The notes: generated by a model not told the origin, from the sequence alone. A stretch of 64,000 nucleotides of DNA from Alteromonadaceae bacterium 2753L.S.0a.02 (GCA_007827375.1 VISH01000001.1:620001-684000), one strand, 5' to 3'; positions 26,991 through 35,515 are shown, counted from the stretch's first letter. Program-made: numbers and translations.

Positions 26991-27820
26991 TGCGGGTACG
27001 CTTTACCAAAATGCAGGGTATTGGCAACGATTTTGTCATGATCGATGCCATCAGCCAGAAGGTCGCCATCACACCCGAACGCGCCCGCAAACTTGCTGAT
27101 CGCCATTTCGGTGTGGGTTGCGATCAGGTGTTAGTTGTTGAAGCGCCGCAATCTGCCGAGGCCGACTTCCGCTACCGCATATTTAACAACGATGGCAGTG
27201 AAGTTGAAAACTGTGGCAACGGCGCTCGCTGCTTCGCTGTGTTTGTGCGACAAAGGCAACTCACCGGCAAGCAAGTAATCACCGTTGAAACAGCCAAAGG
27301 GCTTCTCACCCTGCATGTTGTTGGCGACGACCAGGTTATCGTGGATATGGGCATGCCCGAATTCGAGCCAGATCAAATTCCATTTAACGCCGAACACGAA
27401 CAGCTCGAATACCAATTAAATTTGCAACACCAAACACTCACCATCGGGGTTGTCTCCATGGGCAATCCCCACGCGGTGACCATTGTTGAAAACCTGGAAG
27501 ATTACCCGGTAACTTCAGTAGGGCCAGAGGTGGAACACCATACGCGTTTTCCACAGCGGGTGAACGCCGGCTTTATGGAAATTATTAACCGCAGCGAAAT
27601 AAACCTGCGCGTTTTTGAACGCGGCGTTGGGGAAACCCTGGCCTGTGGTACCGGCGCCTGCGCAGCAGTCGCCAGTGGCATTCAACGTGGCCTGCTCGAA
27701 AACTCTGTCACTGTGCACCTGCCCGGGGGCGACCTCGCCATCACATGGGAGGGCGGCGCAAACCCTGTTATGATGACGGGGCCCGCCAAAGCTGTATTTC
27801 ACGGACAGGTAAAAATATGA
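26990..27820 (+). CDS. dapF: Diaminopimelate epimerase
   Basis: 276 aa, full length. It interconverts LL- and meso-diaminopimelate for lysine and peptidoglycan synthesis. Both catalytic cysteines lie in their motifs: ENCGNGARC (about 72-80) and ACGTGACA (about 221-228). The N-terminal KMQGIGNDFVMID is also typical. Coupled to lysA upstream and overlapping the next gene by four bases (ATGA). Confidence 0.98.
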   Translation: MRVRFTKMQGIGNDFVMIDAISQKVAITPERARKLADRHFGVGCDQVLVVEAPQSAEADFRYRIFNNDGSEVENCGNGARCFAVFVRQRQLTGKQVITVETAKGLLTLHVVGDDQVIVDMGMPEFEPDQIPFNAEHEQLEYQLNLQHQTLTIGVVSMGNPHAVTIVENLEDYPVTSVGPEVEHHTRFPQRVNAGFMEIINRSEINLRVFERGVGETLACGTGACAAVASGIQRGLLENSVTVHLPGGDLAITWEGGANPVMMTGPAKAVFHGQVKI

Positions 27821-28503
27821 GTGAATCATCCATAACGGATAAAAAAGAAAAAATTACCGACAAACAAGTTGTCCAGTTTCTTAAAGCCAATCCGGATTTT
27901 TTCAACAACAACCTCGATTTGCTTTGTGACTTACAACTTCCTCACGAAAGCGGCAAAGCCGTATCACTCGTGGAACGTCAAGTGGCTGTGCTGCGCGAAC
28001 GCAATATGGACATGCGCCATCGCTTGAGTCAATTACTGGATAACGCGCGCGAAAACGATCGCCTGTTCGACAAAACCAAACGCTTAGTTCTGGCACTTTT
28101 GGAATGCAACGATTTGGGTGATTTGGTCGACGCACTTTATTACAGTTTCGACAAGGAGTTTCAAATTCACTACACCCGTCTTATTTTATTCGGCAACAAT
28201 GCCACCCCCATGAGCGCCGCCCGAGTTTGTTCCGTTTATGACGCCAGGGATTATATCGGCAAACGACTAAAATCAATGAACACGGTAAGCGGTGGAATAG
28301 ACATCAAGGAATGTCAATTCCTGTTCGACGACGACGCCCAAAATGTGGGCAGCGCCGCCATGGCCGTGCTTCAACACGGCAGCCCTCTCGGCGTTCTAGC
28401 CATAGGTAATCAAGACCCCAATTACTACCGTTCCAGCATGGGAACGATTTTCCTGGGTTACATCGCAGAAGTTTTGAATCGCTTATTGCCAAAGTATTTA
28501 TAA
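27817..28503 (+). CDS. DUF484 protein (GAF-like)
   Basis: 228 aa from the ATG at 27817, which overlaps the dapF stop as ATGA; a longer in-frame start lies inside dapF. N-terminal VVQFLKANPDFFNNNLDLLCDLQLPHESGKAVSLVERQVAVLRERN is the DUF484 hallmark, followed by a coiled-coil stretch and a GAF-like C-terminal domain. In Pseudomonas-type genomes this gene sits between dapF and xerC. Here xerC does not follow: a palindromic array and sutA come next. Function unknown. Confidence 0.9.
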   Translation: MSESSITDKKEKITDKQVVQFLKANPDFFNNNLDLLCDLQLPHESGKAVSLVERQVAVLRERNMDMRHRLSQLLDNARENDRLFDKTKRLVLALLECNDLGDLVDALYYSFDKEFQIHYTRLILFGNNATPMSAARVCSVYDARDYIGKRLKSMNTVSGGIDIKECQFLFDDDAQNVGSAAMAVLQHGSPLGVLAIGNQDPNYYRSSMGTIFLGYIAEVLNRLLPKYL

Positions 28504-28690
28504 AACGGGCAAAGCCCGTTTTGGAGCGCCGCCTGCAAGATGGCTACTGGGGACATCGGCCTTGCCGATTTCTGGGAACGCGGCTAACGCCGCTTCAGGA
28601 GATAACATTCCCCAATAATCGAGCGAAACGAAAATTTCCCAGAAGTGAGCAACAGCGAATGTTCCCGGCAGCCACACCCGCAAGCGGGTG
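28502..28690. repeat. Modular palindromic array A
   Basis: A run of short hairpin modules (acgggc-aaa-gcccgt, tcggc-ctt-gccga, gcggc-taac-gccgc, acccgc-aag-cgggt) separated by spacer words of the TTCTGGGAACG type. After a central segment (about 28600-28625) the spacers continue in reverse-complement form (CCCAGAAG, GTTCCC). Same architecture as arrays B-D. Confidence 0.75.
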
Positions 28691-28691
28691 T

Positions 28692-28714
28692 AAAAAACCG
28701 CAACGCGGTTTTTT
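28692..28714. terminator. Bidirectional intrinsic terminator
   Basis: AAAAAACCGC-aac-GCGGTTTTTT (28692-28701 with 28705-28714) has A- and T-runs on both sides, so it can end both the lysA-dapF-DUF484 transcript and the convergent sutA gene. Confidence 0.85.
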
Positions 28715-28943
28715 AAATCGGCTGCCCCCCATAATTAGACTCCGGCTTTTTAGGCGGGTCTGCAACCACATTTGGGGGAATTTCATCGATTTTACCACCC
28801 CGAGCCAGAAACGCTTCCACTTCCGCCTGGAGACGTCTGCGCTCGGCTTCTTTACTCATTACACCATCCGAGATGGGGAGGCTGTCGTCCGAATCGATGA
28901 CTGTATCGATATCATCTGAATCCATTAAATCTTCATCCGTCAT
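28713..28943 (-). CDS. sutA: SutA-type RNA polymerase-associated regulator
   Basis: 76 aa. A very acidic N-terminal segment (DEDLMDSDDIDTVIDSDD) is followed by a helical segment and the C-terminal block EVEAFLARGGKIDEIPPNVVADPPKKPESNYGGQPI, nearly the same as the end of Pseudomonas SutA. SutA binds the RNA polymerase beta subunit and supports housekeeping transcription in slow growth. The acidic part is shorter than in P. aeruginosa. Monocistronic, convergent with DUF484. Confidence 0.88.
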   Translation of the reverse strand: MTDEDLMDSDDIDTVIDSDDSLPISDGVMSKEAERRRLQAEVEAFLARGGKIDEIPPNVVADPPKKPESNYGGQPI

Positions 28944-29228
28944 GGAAATAACCCTCTTCGACCAATAAAGAAAATCTTAAAGCCAGAAGAATTCTGGCGA
29001 CAATCAATTCGGGTAATTTATAGTCCAGAGTGATAACAATGTCATTTAATTAAAACGCTTTTTATTAGTTTTTTTTGTTCTAGCGAGAAATGAAAATTGC
29101 GTTAACAAGTTATTTAGTAATAAAAATAAAAACTTACGCCGGGCACACTTTTGGCAATGCGAGGGAGGATTTTTGAAGGGTTGTCGGGGCATTGCATAGA
29201 AACGCAACGCCCCAAAGTTGGGCCTTAT
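28944..29228. other. AT-rich intergenic region between P-II and sutA
   Basis: 285 bp, strongly AT-rich near 29035-29130, holding the sutA promoter (minus) and the 3' end of the P-II transcript. GCATAGAAACGC and its surroundings form only weak dyads. No gene seen. Confidence 0.4.
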
Positions 29229-29567
29229 TTATATCGCGTCTGGACCTGTCTCACCAGTGCGAATACGGATAACGTCATCACAGTTAGTGATGAAAATTTT
29301 ACCATCGCCAATCTTACCGGTTTGCGCCGCTTTTGAGATTGCCTCAACCGCCTGATCAACCAGCTCATCACCCAAAACGAGTTCGAGCTTAACTTTTGGT
29401 AAGAAATCGATCACATACTCTGCACCACGATAGAGCTCTGTATGCCCCTTCTGCCGACCGAAACCTTTAACTTCGGTCACAGTCATGCCCTGAACACCGA
29501 TTTCAGACAAGGCATTACGCACATCATCCAGCTTGAAAGGTTTGATTACTGCAGTGATTAATTTCAT
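29229..29567 (-). CDS. glnK: P-II nitrogen regulatory protein, copy 1
   Basis: 112 aa, full length. MKLITAVIKPFKLDDVRNAL, GVQGMTVTEVKGFGRQKGHTELYRGAEYVIDFLPK and GKIGDGKIFI are classical P-II. Tyr51, the uridylylation site at the T-loop tip, is present. It senses 2-oxoglutarate, ATP/ADP and glutamine state, and regulates AmtB and NtrB. It is separated from amtB by 440 bp with a terminator and repeats, so it probably has its own promoter; a perfect TATAAT -10 box lies 34 bp upstream. Confidence 0.95.
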   Translation of the reverse strand: MKLITAVIKPFKLDDVRNALSEIGVQGMTVTEVKGFGRQKGHTELYRGAEYVIDFLPKVKLELVLGDELVDQAVEAISKAAQTGKIGDGKIFITNCDDVIRIRTGETGPDAI

Positions 29568-29600
29568 GGAAAGTTCCTTACGTGCACCTTATTAGTTGTA

Positions 29601-29606
29601 ATTATA
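29601..29606 (-). promoter_or_regulatory. Candidate -10 box for P-II copy 1
   Basis: TATAAT on the minus strand, placing a transcript start about 27 nt before the ATG. No good -35 at 16-18 bp, so this may be an activated promoter. No GG-N10-GC sigma-54 signature was found here. Confidence 0.4.
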
Positions 29607-29842
29607 GAATCTTACCTGTGCAAAGGCAGACCGAAAGGCAAATTTACACCGAAAGGGAGATAAAGTAAAACGGGCAAGGCCCAAGCGGCAGGATGAGGAT
29701 TTCTGGGGCGCGCTTTGGCGCTGCTGGGAGCGGTCGTTACACTCCCTTCTGGGTGCGTGACCCCATGATGGCTCACAAGCAAGCAATGATTACTACCGTC
29801 AGCGCGCTACTATCTGTGTGAACACATTTCATACCATATATG

Positions 29843-29935
29843 TGTGCATCCATGCACCCGCGGTATGCCGTACTTCCTGTACATCTCCGCTCCTGTGCAT
29901 CCATGCACCCGCGGTATACCGTACTTCCTGTACAT
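29843..29935. repeat. Pair of 42-bp direct repeats downstream of amtB
   Basis: Copies at 29843-29884 and 29894-29935 differ at one position and are separated by 9 bp. Each begins with the dyad TGTGCAT-CC-ATGCACC, continues CGCGGTAT, and ends with a GTAC-N6-GTAC spaced repeat. They lie just beyond the amtB terminator, in the amtB to P-II gap. Confidence 0.95.
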
Positions 29936-29965
29936 AAAAAAACCGGAGGTTTTGAGGCCTCCGGT
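29936..29965 (-). terminator. Intrinsic terminator after amtB
   Basis: On the minus strand, ACCGGAGG/CCTCCGGT (29942-29949 with 29958-29965), an 8-bp stem with 8-nt loop, is followed by seven Ts (29936-29942). It ends the torF-P-II-amtB transcript before P-II copy 1. Confidence 0.88.
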
Positions 29966-30009
29966 CAGGGTTTCAGGCTGTGGCAACCTGAGATTAGGGA
30001 ATAGCTGAC

Positions 30010-31290
30010 TTACTTCGCTGTGCCAGCGAACTCTGGGTAAGCTTCCATGCCGCACTCGGAAAGGTCGACACCGTCGAATTCTTCCTCTTCGCTAACACGA
30101 ATGCCCATAACAGCCTTAATGATCAACCAGGTGATCAGGCTTACGACAAATACCCAAACGAAGATGGTGAGCATGCCGACAATCTGACCGCTGACACTGG
30201 CACCACCAGTTACACACACCGCCATAACACCGAAGATACCCACCGCACCGTGCACAGAAATCGCACCGACGGGATCATCAATTTTCAGCTTGTCGAGCAG
30301 AATGATGGCAAATACAACAATTACACCACCGATAGCACCTACAATTGTGGAGCCCAGCGCAGAAGGAGAAGCCGGGTCTGCAGTAATTGCAACCAAACCT
30401 GCCAGGGCACCGTTAATAGCCATGGTAAGGTCTGCTTTACCAAAAATGATGCGAGCAACAATAAGCGCAGAAATCAAACCGCCACAAGCTGCAGCGTTGG
30501 TATTCATGAAAACATTCGCCACTTCGTTGGCAACGCTAACACCAGACAACTGCAAAGTAGAACCGCCGTTAAAACCGAACCAGCCCATCCACAGGATGAA
30601 CATGCCCAGCGCTGCCAGAGGCAAGTTTGCGCCAGGGATCGCATTAACTTCCCCGTTGGGGCCGTATTTACCCTTACGAGGGCCAAGCACCAGCACACCT
30701 GCCAACGCCGCGGCGGCACCTGCCAAGTGAACAATACCGGAACCGGCGTAATCCGAGTAATCGAGGGCGTAGATACCAAAAACCTCGTTACCACCCCAGG
30801 TCCAACCACCTTCCATTGGGTAGATAAGGCCGGTCATAACCATTGAGAAAACCAGGAACGCCCACAACTTCATGCGTTCAGCAACAGCGCCCGAAACAAT
30901 CGACATGGCCGTTGCAACAAACACTACCTGGAAGAAAAAGTCGGAAGCACCAGCGTATTGCAAACCAGCGTCTTCTTCACCAGCGTTAAACGCGGCAACG
31001 CCGGCAACAACTTCAGCCACGGCTGAGTCGTCCATTCCGCCGGTAGTGGTAACACCACTCAAGAACCAGCCACCGCCGTACATAAATTCGTAACCACACA
31101 CCATGTACATGGTGCAGGCAATTGCAAACAAGGCCACGTTTTTCGTTAGAATTTCTGTTGTATTTTTAGCGCGGACAAGGCCGGATTCTAACATTGCGAA
31201 TCCTGCAGCCATCCACATTACCAGTGCGCCAGTCACCAAAAAATAAAAGGTGTCCATGGCGTACTGCATCTCGAAAAGAACATTTTCCAT
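30010..31290 (-). CDS. amtB: Ammonium transporter AmtB
   Basis: 426 aa, about 11 transmembrane segments. The first helix region (MQYAMDTFYFLVTGALVMWMAAGFAMLESGLVRAKNTTEILTKN) and the twin pore histidines (GIVHLAGAAAAL and ISVHGAVGIFG) are conserved. The trimeric channel moves ammonium/ammonia and is gated by GlnK. C-terminal DLSECGMEAYPEF is the usual cytoplasmic tail that contacts P-II. A P-II gene (44 bp gap) and torF precede it in the same direction. Confidence 0.97.
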   Translation of the reverse strand: MENVLFEMQYAMDTFYFLVTGALVMWMAAGFAMLESGLVRAKNTTEILTKNVALFAIACTMYMVCGYEFMYGGGWFLSGVTTTGGMDDSAVAEVVAGVAAFNAGEEDAGLQYAGASDFFFQVVFVATAMSIVSGAVAERMKLWAFLVFSMVMTGLIYPMEGGWTWGGNEVFGIYALDYSDYAGSGIVHLAGAAAALAGVLVLGPRKGKYGPNGEVNAIPGANLPLAALGMFILWMGWFGFNGGSTLQLSGVSVANEVANVFMNTNAAACGGLISALIVARIIFGKADLTMAINGALAGLVAITADPASPSALGSTIVGAIGGVIVVFAIILLDKLKIDDPVGAISVHGAVGIFGVMAVCVTGGASVSGQIVGMLTIFVWVFVVSLITWLIIKAVMGIRVSEEEEFDGVDLSECGMEAYPEFAGTAK

Positions 31291-31334
31291 AGCAGATCTC
31301 CGGTGTTTTTTTAAAATCTCTTTTAATTATTAAG

Positions 31335-31673
31335 TTACAGTGCTTCTTCGCCGGACTCACCGGTACGGATACGCACAACCTGATCGAGAGAGGAAACAAA
31401 TATTTTTCCATCTCCGATTTTTCCGCTGTGGGCGGCTTTGCTGATAGCCTCAACAACAGAATCCAGTTGATCGTCGGCAACTGCTACTTCAAGTTTGGTT
31501 TTAGGCAGAAAATCAACTACGTATTCTGCACCGCGGTACAGTTCAGTGTGCCCTTTCTGGCGACCAAAGCCCTTCACCTCGGTCACGGTGATACCTTGCA
31601 CACCGATTTCTGATAAAGCCTCACGAACAGCATCCAGCTTAAAAGGCTTGATTACGGCAGTAATTAATTTCAT
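31335..31673 (-). CDS. glnK: P-II nitrogen regulatory protein, copy 2 (GlnK)
   Basis: 112 aa, full length. It is very similar to copy 1 over the first 58 residues, with Tyr51 in the T-loop (RGAEYVVDFLPK), and diverges mainly in the 58-100 region. The glnK-amtB order and 44 bp gap mark this as the channel-gating P-II. It is transcribed after torF from the sigma-54-type promoter at about 32508. Confidence 0.95.
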   Translation of the reverse strand: MKLITAVIKPFKLDAVREALSEIGVQGITVTEVKGFGRQKGHTELYRGAEYVVDFLPKTKLEVAVADDQLDSVVEAISKAAHSGKIGDGKIFVSSLDQVVRIRTGESGEEAL

Positions 31674-31731
31674 TGGACTGCTCCTCTAATGGTTGGGCAG
31701 CGTTGATTGCTGCTTGAAATAGTTATCCTGA

Positions 31732-31757
31732 CCGCCAGTTAACAAGTTAACTGGCGG
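31732..31757 (-). other. Perfect intercistronic hairpin between torF and glnK
   Basis: A 12-bp perfect palindrome, CCGCCAGTTAAC-aa-GTTAACTGGCGG, lies 12 bp after the torF stop. No T-run follows on the coding strand, so it more likely stabilises torF mRNA or partially attenuates than fully terminates. Confidence 0.8.
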
Positions 31758-31769
31758 CGAACATTCTGC

Positions 31770-32426
31770 TTATTCGATTGGCAGGCTGTAGGAAACTACA
31801 AGGTTGGTGTCATCGTTGTATGCATCATCTGGGTTGTTAACAACCTGGCTGATGGTAAATGCGAGGTTGTCATTGTAGGAATAAGTTAAATCAACGTGAG
31901 CCATATCGTCTTCGTGCTGGCCGTATTTGATGTTAAATGAGCTGAATGAGGCATCCAAGGTGGCATACCAATAATCTTCAAGATCTTCTACACCGTGGTA
32001 ATAAGTAGCAGTCACCGGACCGAAACCCAAAGCCAAAACACCTTCCATTAATTTGCCGATATCTGGAGAAGCCTCTTCACCATCATCATCAACGGCGGTT
32101 GGATATTGGTACGACCACAAACTAATATCGAATGAGAACATTTCACCGATGGAATTGCCGTAACCGATGTACAGGTCATACTCGGTTCCCAAACTTGCAT
32201 CACCGGAACTCATCCAAGTACCCAGGTAAAAGCCTGAAGCACTGTAATTCAAATCGCCGGATACCGCTGGGGTACCACTACCGGCACCCAAATCAATACC
32301 ACGCCACAGGTAGCTGCTGGCAATTCCCACCGAGCCAGAAACTTCAGCATTAGCCACGGGAGCCATTGCACTAACAGCCAATGAAGCAGCAACAGCACCA
32401 GCTAAAACTTTTTTAGACATTTTCAT
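31770..32426 (-). CDS. TorF-family putative porin
   Basis: 218 aa. Signal peptide about 1-27 (PVANAEV), then SGSVGIASSYLWRGIDLGAG, the hallmark of the TorF/TIGR02001 outer-membrane family, and alternating strands to YSLPIE. The first ATG follows a GGAGGAAACGT ribosome site. First gene of a transcript with glnK and amtB, so a role in nitrogen-compound passage through the outer membrane is suggested by context. Confidence 0.88.
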   Translation of the reverse strand: MKMSKKVLAGAVAASLAVSAMAPVANAEVSGSVGIASSYLWRGIDLGAGSGTPAVSGDLNYSASGFYLGTWMSSGDASLGTEYDLYIGYGNSIGEMFSFDISLWSYQYPTAVDDDGEEASPDIGKLMEGVLALGFGPVTATYYHGVEDLEDYWYATLDASFSSFNIKYGQHEDDMAHVDLTYSYNDNLAFTISQVVNNPDDAYNDDTNLVVSYSLPIE

Positions 32427-32507
32427 ACGTTTCCTCCAAATTTTACTTTTTTAAAGTCGTTTTATTAGCTTGGTCGATCACCAATACGAACGAGCTTGCC
32501 TTGTTTT

Positions 32508-32524
32508 AGCACTAACCGAGCCAA
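32508..32524 (-). promoter_or_regulatory. Sigma-54 promoter of torF-glnK-amtB
   Basis: On the minus strand TTGGCTCGGTTAGTGCT matches YTGGCACGN4TTGCW with GG-N10-GC spacing (-24 GG at 32521-32522, -12 GC at 32509-32510). It predicts a transcript start near 32497, about 70 nt before torF. Confidence 0.75.
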
Positions 32525-32597
32525 CTTTCGGGTAGCTATAAAAAACAACAACTTAGCTAATTTTTGAGGGTGTAAAAATGTGGGTTTTAGCGCCTAA

Positions 32598-32614
32598 AGC
32601 ACCAAATTAATGCA
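32598..32614. promoter_or_regulatory. Candidate NtrC site upstream of torF
   Basis: AGCACCA-AAT-TAATGCA resembles the NtrC 17-mer TGCACCA-N3-TGGTGCA (three mismatches). A second half-site TTGGTGCA ends about 20 bp further upstream. Centred about 110 bp above the predicted sigma-54 start, a typical enhancer distance. Confidence 0.5.
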
Positions 32615-32838
32615 AATTCCAAATTGGTGCACGGGTCATATGGGCTGTTTTGGTGCGCACTTCACAAGTGACCGTTACGGCCTCAAAAACAACATTGAAG
32701 GAGCTCTAAACGTTGGCATTTACTATCTGTTTATACGCTGTGCGAGCCCTATATATCGCATAACGATATTTCACTACACATTAACTAATACCATATAGAA
32801 TATGCGCCTTTTCTGAAGCCCACAAATAAGGACATTTT

Positions 32839-33717
32839 ATGAAGTACCAAAAATCCCTCATCTTAATCAGTCTCGTAATATCAGCTGCAGTAAATGCCGA
32901 GGAATACCAGGTTTTTGGCAGTGCCAGTTACACAAAATACGAAGAAGACAACTTTGACAGCCTGAGTTCTTACGAAATTGATGGAGTTTACTTTTTCGAT
33001 AAAAAACAGACACTGGGGCCACTGAGCGAATTTAGCCTGATCAACACAGTAAGTTATGTATTAGCAGGTTACGGGCAATCAGATGACGGAGACAACAAAA
33101 GCGCATTTATTGGCGGGAAATGGATAGGGAGTCATCTGGGCCTCGGTGCTGTTGCAAATTATTCAGACAATAACGGAGACAGCGGTTACGATTCCGCAAC
33201 GCTAACAGGTGAATATTTGTTTAGCGATAAACTGCTAGCGCGGATCAATTATCACGATTACGACGAGACTTATCCAGGGTGGGAAGATTCGAACTTCAGT
33301 GCCGACATTGTGTACGACCACTCCTTAAACACCACAGACTATATCGGCTTTAAACTCAGCTACGAAGAAAGCCGTTCTGGTGGTGATGACTCTGTGTCTC
33401 TTACCAGCAAATATTACAACGATTTCAGCAATGGTCAGTATCTAACCGCAACGGGTCGAATCACTAAAGCTGATGAAAACACAGTGTGGAACCTAGGTGG
33501 TACTTACTATTTTTCGAAAATGACAGGCCTGCTTCTTGATTTTACCAGCGTAGATTCAGACGATTTGGGCACGACCCAGTATGCCTCTACAGCTCTAACC
33601 CACTACTTCACACCCAACTTTTACGGCATGGTCCGTTACACTGACTACAGCTACAGCAGTAAACTCAATCGTGGCGATGCCTATCGCTATGGTCTGGAAC
33701 TGGGCTTACAATACTAA
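32839..33717 (+). CDS. Putative outer-membrane porin
   Basis: 292 aa. Signal peptide about 1-20 (AAVNAE), amphipathic strands throughout (YQVFGSASYTKY, TATGRITKADENTVWNLGGTYYF) and a terminal LGLQY, consistent with a beta-barrel. No specific porin family was recognised. Divergent from torF over a 410-bp region that carries the sigma-54 promoter and NtrC-like sites, so shared control is possible. Confidence 0.75.
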   Translation: MKYQKSLILISLVISAAVNAEEYQVFGSASYTKYEEDNFDSLSSYEIDGVYFFDKKQTLGPLSEFSLINTVSYVLAGYGQSDDGDNKSAFIGGKWIGSHLGLGAVANYSDNNGDSGYDSATLTGEYLFSDKLLARINYHDYDETYPGWEDSNFSADIVYDHSLNTTDYIGFKLSYEESRSGGDDSVSLTSKYYNDFSNGQYLTATGRITKADENTVWNLGGTYYFSKMTGLLLDFTSVDSDDLGTTQYASTALTHYFTPNFYGMVRYTDYSYSSKLNRGDAYRYGLELGLQY

Positions 33718-33734
33718 AAAGATTCTTTTTTTCA

Positions 33735-33820
33735 TTTCCCGCAAGGGCGCTAAGTGCCCTCCCTCGAAGCAGCGTCAAGCTCAAGCTGCGCTTCCGTTTC
33801 CACCGCGCCAAGTGCGCGGT
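33735..33820. repeat. Palindrome-rich segment between the porin and urtE
   Basis: Three short dyads in a row (agggcgc-taa-gtgccct, cagc-gtcaagctcaa-gctg, ccgcgc-caa-gtgcgcgg) between convergent genes. Similar in style to the modular arrays but without the GGGAACG/TTCTGGG spacers, so membership is uncertain. Confidence 0.4.
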
Positions 33821-33821
33821 G

Positions 33822-34517
33822 TCAAACCGTTAAAAACTTCCTCACTTCCGTTTCATTCATCGAAGCAATTTCACCCGAAAGCGTAACCACGCCGCGATCC
33901 ATCACCGCATATTTATCGCCAAGATCCCGGGCGAATTCGAAATATTGCTCCACGAGAATGATGGCCATTTCGCCCTGCTGGCGCAAAATGGAAATTACGT
34001 TGTGAATATCTTTAATAATGGAGGGCTGGATACCCTCGGTGGGTTCGTCCAAAATCAATAATTTGGGTTTCATCACCAGCGCCCGAGCGATGGATAATTG
34101 CTGCTGTTGACCACCGGACAAATCGCCGCCTCGGCGCCGTGTCATTTTGCGCAGAATCGGAAATAAATCAAAAATTTCATCTTTAATCTTGCGCTCCGAA
34201 CGAGGCAATGCCGCAAACCCGGTTTTCAAATTTTCCATCACCGTAAGTTGTGAAAAAATTTGACGCCCCTGAGGAACGTAGGCAATTCCCAAACGCGCCC
34301 GCTCCGCTGCAGGCAACTTGGTGATGTCTTTCTCTTCCCAGGTTACTGAACCCGACTTCGCCGGATGCCGACCGGTAATGGCCTGCATTAGACTGGACTT
34401 GCCAACCCCATTGCGACCCAAAATACACGTAATCTCACCCTTGGCCGCATCGAGACTCACATTGGTTAATGCCTGGCTGGCACCGTAATATAGATCTATG
34501 TTTTTTGCTGAAAGCAT
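33822..34517 (-). CDS. urtE: Urea ABC transporter ATP-binding subunit UrtE
   Basis: 231 aa from the ATG at 34517; a 46-residue extension upstream lies in the palindromic array and is not coding. Branched-chain LivF-like ATPase: Walker A GRNGVGKSS (about 33-41), Q-loop, signature LSGGQQQQLSIARAL, Walker B KLLILDEPTEG with the family-typical EGIQP. Last gene of urtABCDE. With UrtD it powers urea import. Confidence 0.95.
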   Translation of the reverse strand: MLSAKNIDLYYGASQALTNVSLDAAKGEITCILGRNGVGKSSLMQAITGRHPAKSGSVTWEEKDITKLPAAERARLGIAYVPQGRQIFSQLTVMENLKTGFAALPRSERKIKDEIFDLFPILRKMTRRRGGDLSGGQQQQLSIARALVMKPKLLILDEPTEGIQPSIIKDIHNVISILRQQGEMAIILVEQYFEFARDLGDKYAVMDRGVVTLSGEIASMNETEVRKFLTV

Positions 34518-34530
34518 AAAAGATTCTCTT

Positions 34531-34718
34531 GAACGCCCCCATCTGGGCGCGTGGACATTGGAAACAGTGGCTACACCACTTCCTCGGAACCTTCGTGATT
34601 GATCACTTCTAGGTAATCCAGGAAGTGAGCAACGCGAACGCCCCCAGCAGGCCATTCATGGCCGCCCCAGAAAGCGGCTCTGCCGCTGTTCCCACTAGCC
34701 GTCATCGACGGCGTTCCA
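34531..34718. repeat. Modular palindromic array B (urtD-urtE junction)
   Basis: Short dyads (cgcccc-atct-gggcg, ggccat-tc-atggcc, agcggc-tct-gccgct, gccgtc-atc-gacggc) separated by degenerate GGAAC and TTC(T)GG words, switching to CCCAGAA/GTTCC orientation in the right half. The axis lies near TAGGTAATCC (about 34611-34620). Same layout as arrays C and D. Confidence 0.75.
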
Positions 34719-34738
34719 GATAAGTCGGCGAAAGTAAC

Positions 34739-35515
34739 TTATCTACCTAAATAAACTTCAATCACCCGCTGATCTGCCGAAACTTTGTCGAGTGTTCCTT
34801 CGGCGAGAACACTTCCTTCGTGGAGCACGGTGACTTTACTGTCAAGGGCTCTTACGAATTCCATATCGTGTTCCACGACAATTACCGAATGACTTTTGGC
34901 GATATCTTTTAGCAGGCGTGCCGTTTCCATGGTTTCCATGTCTGTCATACCGCCGGCGGGTTCATCCACCAAAAGTACTTCCGGCTCCTGAATGAATAAC
35001 ATACCGATTTCCAGCCATTGCTTTTGACCGTGGCTGAGATTCGCAGCATTGTCTTTTTTCTTTTCCTGCAGACCAATGAGTTCCATAACTTTTTCGATAC
35101 GGCTCGCCTGCTCACCTTTAAGTTTGTTAAATAGCGTTTCCCAAATACCTCGATTACCAGCGAGTGCTAATTCAAGGTTGTCCCAGACGGTAAGACTTTC
35201 GATTACTGTCGGTTTTTGAAACTTACGACCAATGCCCATATTGGCAATATCGGCTTCATCGAAACGGGTGAGATCGATATTGTCTTTAAAGCGTACTTCG
35301 CCTTCATCAGGCCGGGTTTTTCCTGTGATGATATCCATCATGGTACTTTTTCCCGCGCCATTGGGGCCGATAATCGCGCGGAGTTCCCCGGGGGCGATGT
35401 CCAGTGATAAATTATTGATCGCTTTGAAACCGTCGAAGGTTTTGGTTACGCCGTTTAAATATAAAATACTTTGAATTTCTTTAGGCGCATTGACCGGTGG
35501 GTGAATGTCTCTCAT
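34739..35515 (-). CDS. urtD: Urea ABC transporter ATP-binding subunit UrtD
   Basis: 258 aa. LivG-like ATPase: Walker A GPNGAGKSTMMDIITG (about 53-68), signature LSHGQKQWLEIGMLF (UrtD has LSHGQ instead of LSGGQ), Walker B EVLLVDEPAGGMT. The start overlaps the urtC stop as ATGA. 221 bp separate it from urtE and hold palindromic array B. Confidence 0.95.
   Translation of the reverse strand: MRDIHPPVNAPKEIQSILYLNGVTKTFDGFKAINNLSLDIAPGELRAIIGPNGAGKSTMMDIITGKTRPDEGEVRFKDNIDLTRFDEADIANMGIGRKFQKPTVIESLTVWDNLELALAGNRGIWETLFNKLKGEQASRIEKVMELIGLQEKKKDNAANLSHGQKQWLEIGMLFIQEPEVLLVDEPAGGMTDMETMETARLLKDIAKSHSVIVVEHDMEFVRALDSKVTVLHEGSVLAEGTLDKVSADQRVIEVYLGR

Noticed and set aside
34518..34655. Longer N terminus for UrtE
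   Set aside because: Extension lies in array B; homology starts at MLSAKNIDLYYG.
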